Position numbers and translations under genes: made by a program. From contig JAJRUC010000486.1 of the NCBI GenBank assembly GCA_024278015.1, forward strand, positions 1 through 5,888: 5,888 nt of DNA, written 5' to 3'. Under the pieces are notes generated by a model that ran no database searches, was not told the origin of the DNA, and saw only the letters and a program-made list of their open reading frames with translations. The stretch is from Chloroflexota bacterium. GTDB taxonomy: Bacteria > Chloroflexota > Anaerolineae > 4572-78. This document shows, in pieces, positions 5,539 through 5,888 of this stretch. Every line of letters begins with the position of its first letter. The stretch's first letter is position 1.

Positions 5539-5832
5539 CCCCCCTCACTCCCCCCCTGATTTGAGGGGCAGCAAAATCCTCCCTGATTTGAGGGGCAGCA
5601 AAATCCTCCCCGATTTGGGGGGCAGTAAAATCCTCCCCGATTTGGGGGGCAGCAAAATCCTCCCTGATTTGAGGGGCAGCAAAATCCTCCCCGATTTGGG
5701 GGGCAGCAAAATCCTCCCCGATTTGAGGGGCAGCAAAATCCTCCCCCGATTTGGGGGGCAGCAAAATCCTCCCCGATTTGGGGGGCAGCAAAATCCTCCC
5801 CCCTCCAGAGGGGGGAGTTAGAGGGGGGTGAG
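5539..5832. repeat. Repeat element with C-tract/G-tract inverted ends enclosing the tandem array
   Basis: The left end is CCCCCC-TCACT-CCCCCCC (5539-5556). The right end, GGGGGGAGTTAGAGGGGGG (5810-5828), has the complement CCCCCC-TCTAACT-CCCCCC, so the two ends are inverted copies differing by a 2-nt indel. The right end also has its own hairpin CCCCCC-TCCAGA-GGGGGG (5798-5815). The whole block lies between argC and the window edge and contains no credible gene. Positions 5507-5538 and 5833-5888 show nothing recognisable; the latter is AT-rich. Confidence 0.5.
5552..5800. repeat. Nine tandem 27-bp hairpin repeats
   Basis: The core GATTTG recurs at 5558, 5585, 5612, 5639, 5666, 5693, 5720, 5748 and 5775. 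The period is exactly 27 bp except for one 28-bp step with an extra C in a C-run. The unit is roughly CCTCCCY-GATTTG-RGGGGCAGCAAAAT. Each unit can fold as CCCY/RGGG around a GATTTG loop. The base before the loop and the base after it change together: T with A in units 1, 2 and 5; C with G in units 3, 4, 6, 8 and 9. Unit 7 has C with A. Unit 3 has CAGT instead of CAGC. There are no spacers of unique sequence, so it is not CRISPR. Because 27 is a multiple of three, open frames appear on both strands, but these are repeat artefacts. Confidence 0.95.
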
Positions 5833-5888
5833 TAGTTACGAAAATTCAGTAAATCTTGAATTAGAGCTTGTAAATTTCTTTTTAAAAA

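Noticed and set aside
5552..5800. CRISPR array
   Set aside because: The repeats are strictly head-to-tail with no unique spacers, and no cas gene is visible.
4979..5821. Long repetitive open frames on both strands across the 27-bp repeats (9-residue repeats such as DFAAPQIGE)
   Set aside because: A 27-bp period keeps all frames in register, so several frames stay open by arithmetic alone. The minus-strand frame also runs antisense into argC and lacks a ribosome site.

Overview
The window looks like chromosomal DNA from a GC-rich free-living bacterium. A Chloroflexota (Anaerolineae-like) origin is my best guess, but it is only an inference. It rests on a membrane-anchored receiver protein, an orphan Leu/Ile/Val-type binding protein, a GT4 glycosyltransferase with an SWEFPP start, and G/C-homopolymer-rich intergenic repeats. 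No single feature proves the phylum.

Layout. Positions 1-1621 (minus strand) hold a two-gene unit: galactokinase (galK), then, 21 bp downstream, a membrane-anchored response-regulator receiver protein that runs off the left edge. Positions 1622-1906 are non-coding. They contain a short palindrome that could be a galK operator, a 126-bp element bounded by near-perfect 16-bp inverted repeats (MITE-like) with a second strong palindrome inside, and the tmRNA terminator. Positions 1907-2309 (minus) are ssrA (tmRNA), with a near-consensus promoter, a readable 19-residue tag ending ALPLAA, and an intrinsic terminator. A divergent promoter (2376-2404) then drives a plus-strand pair: a shortened periplasmic-binding-type protein (195 aa, apparently lacking its second lobe) and, 20 bp later, a complete GT4 glycosyltransferase. 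argC (4484-5506), for arginine biosynthesis, follows. After it come nine tandem 27-bp hairpin repeats framed by C-tract/G-tract inverted ends, then AT-rich sequence with no visible gene.

The most interesting part is the argC leader. A promoter (4297-4324) fires about 150 bp upstream of argC. The predicted transcript starts on or next to the ATG of a 23-codon ORF with three Arg codons. A strong intrinsic terminator then sits directly before the argC ribosome-binding site, with no room for another promoter between them. A 6-bp segment inside the short ORF can pair with the left arm of the terminator. This is the architecture expected of transcription attenuation of argC, possibly sensing arginine through a leader peptide. 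It is a hypothesis from sequence alone. A free-standing small RNA, or a plain terminator for the upstream glycosyltransferase operon, are the alternatives.

The genes do not form one pathway. The window is a set of adjacent housekeeping and metabolic units (sugar phosphorylation, ribosome rescue, glycan synthesis, arginine synthesis) separated by repeat-rich spacers.
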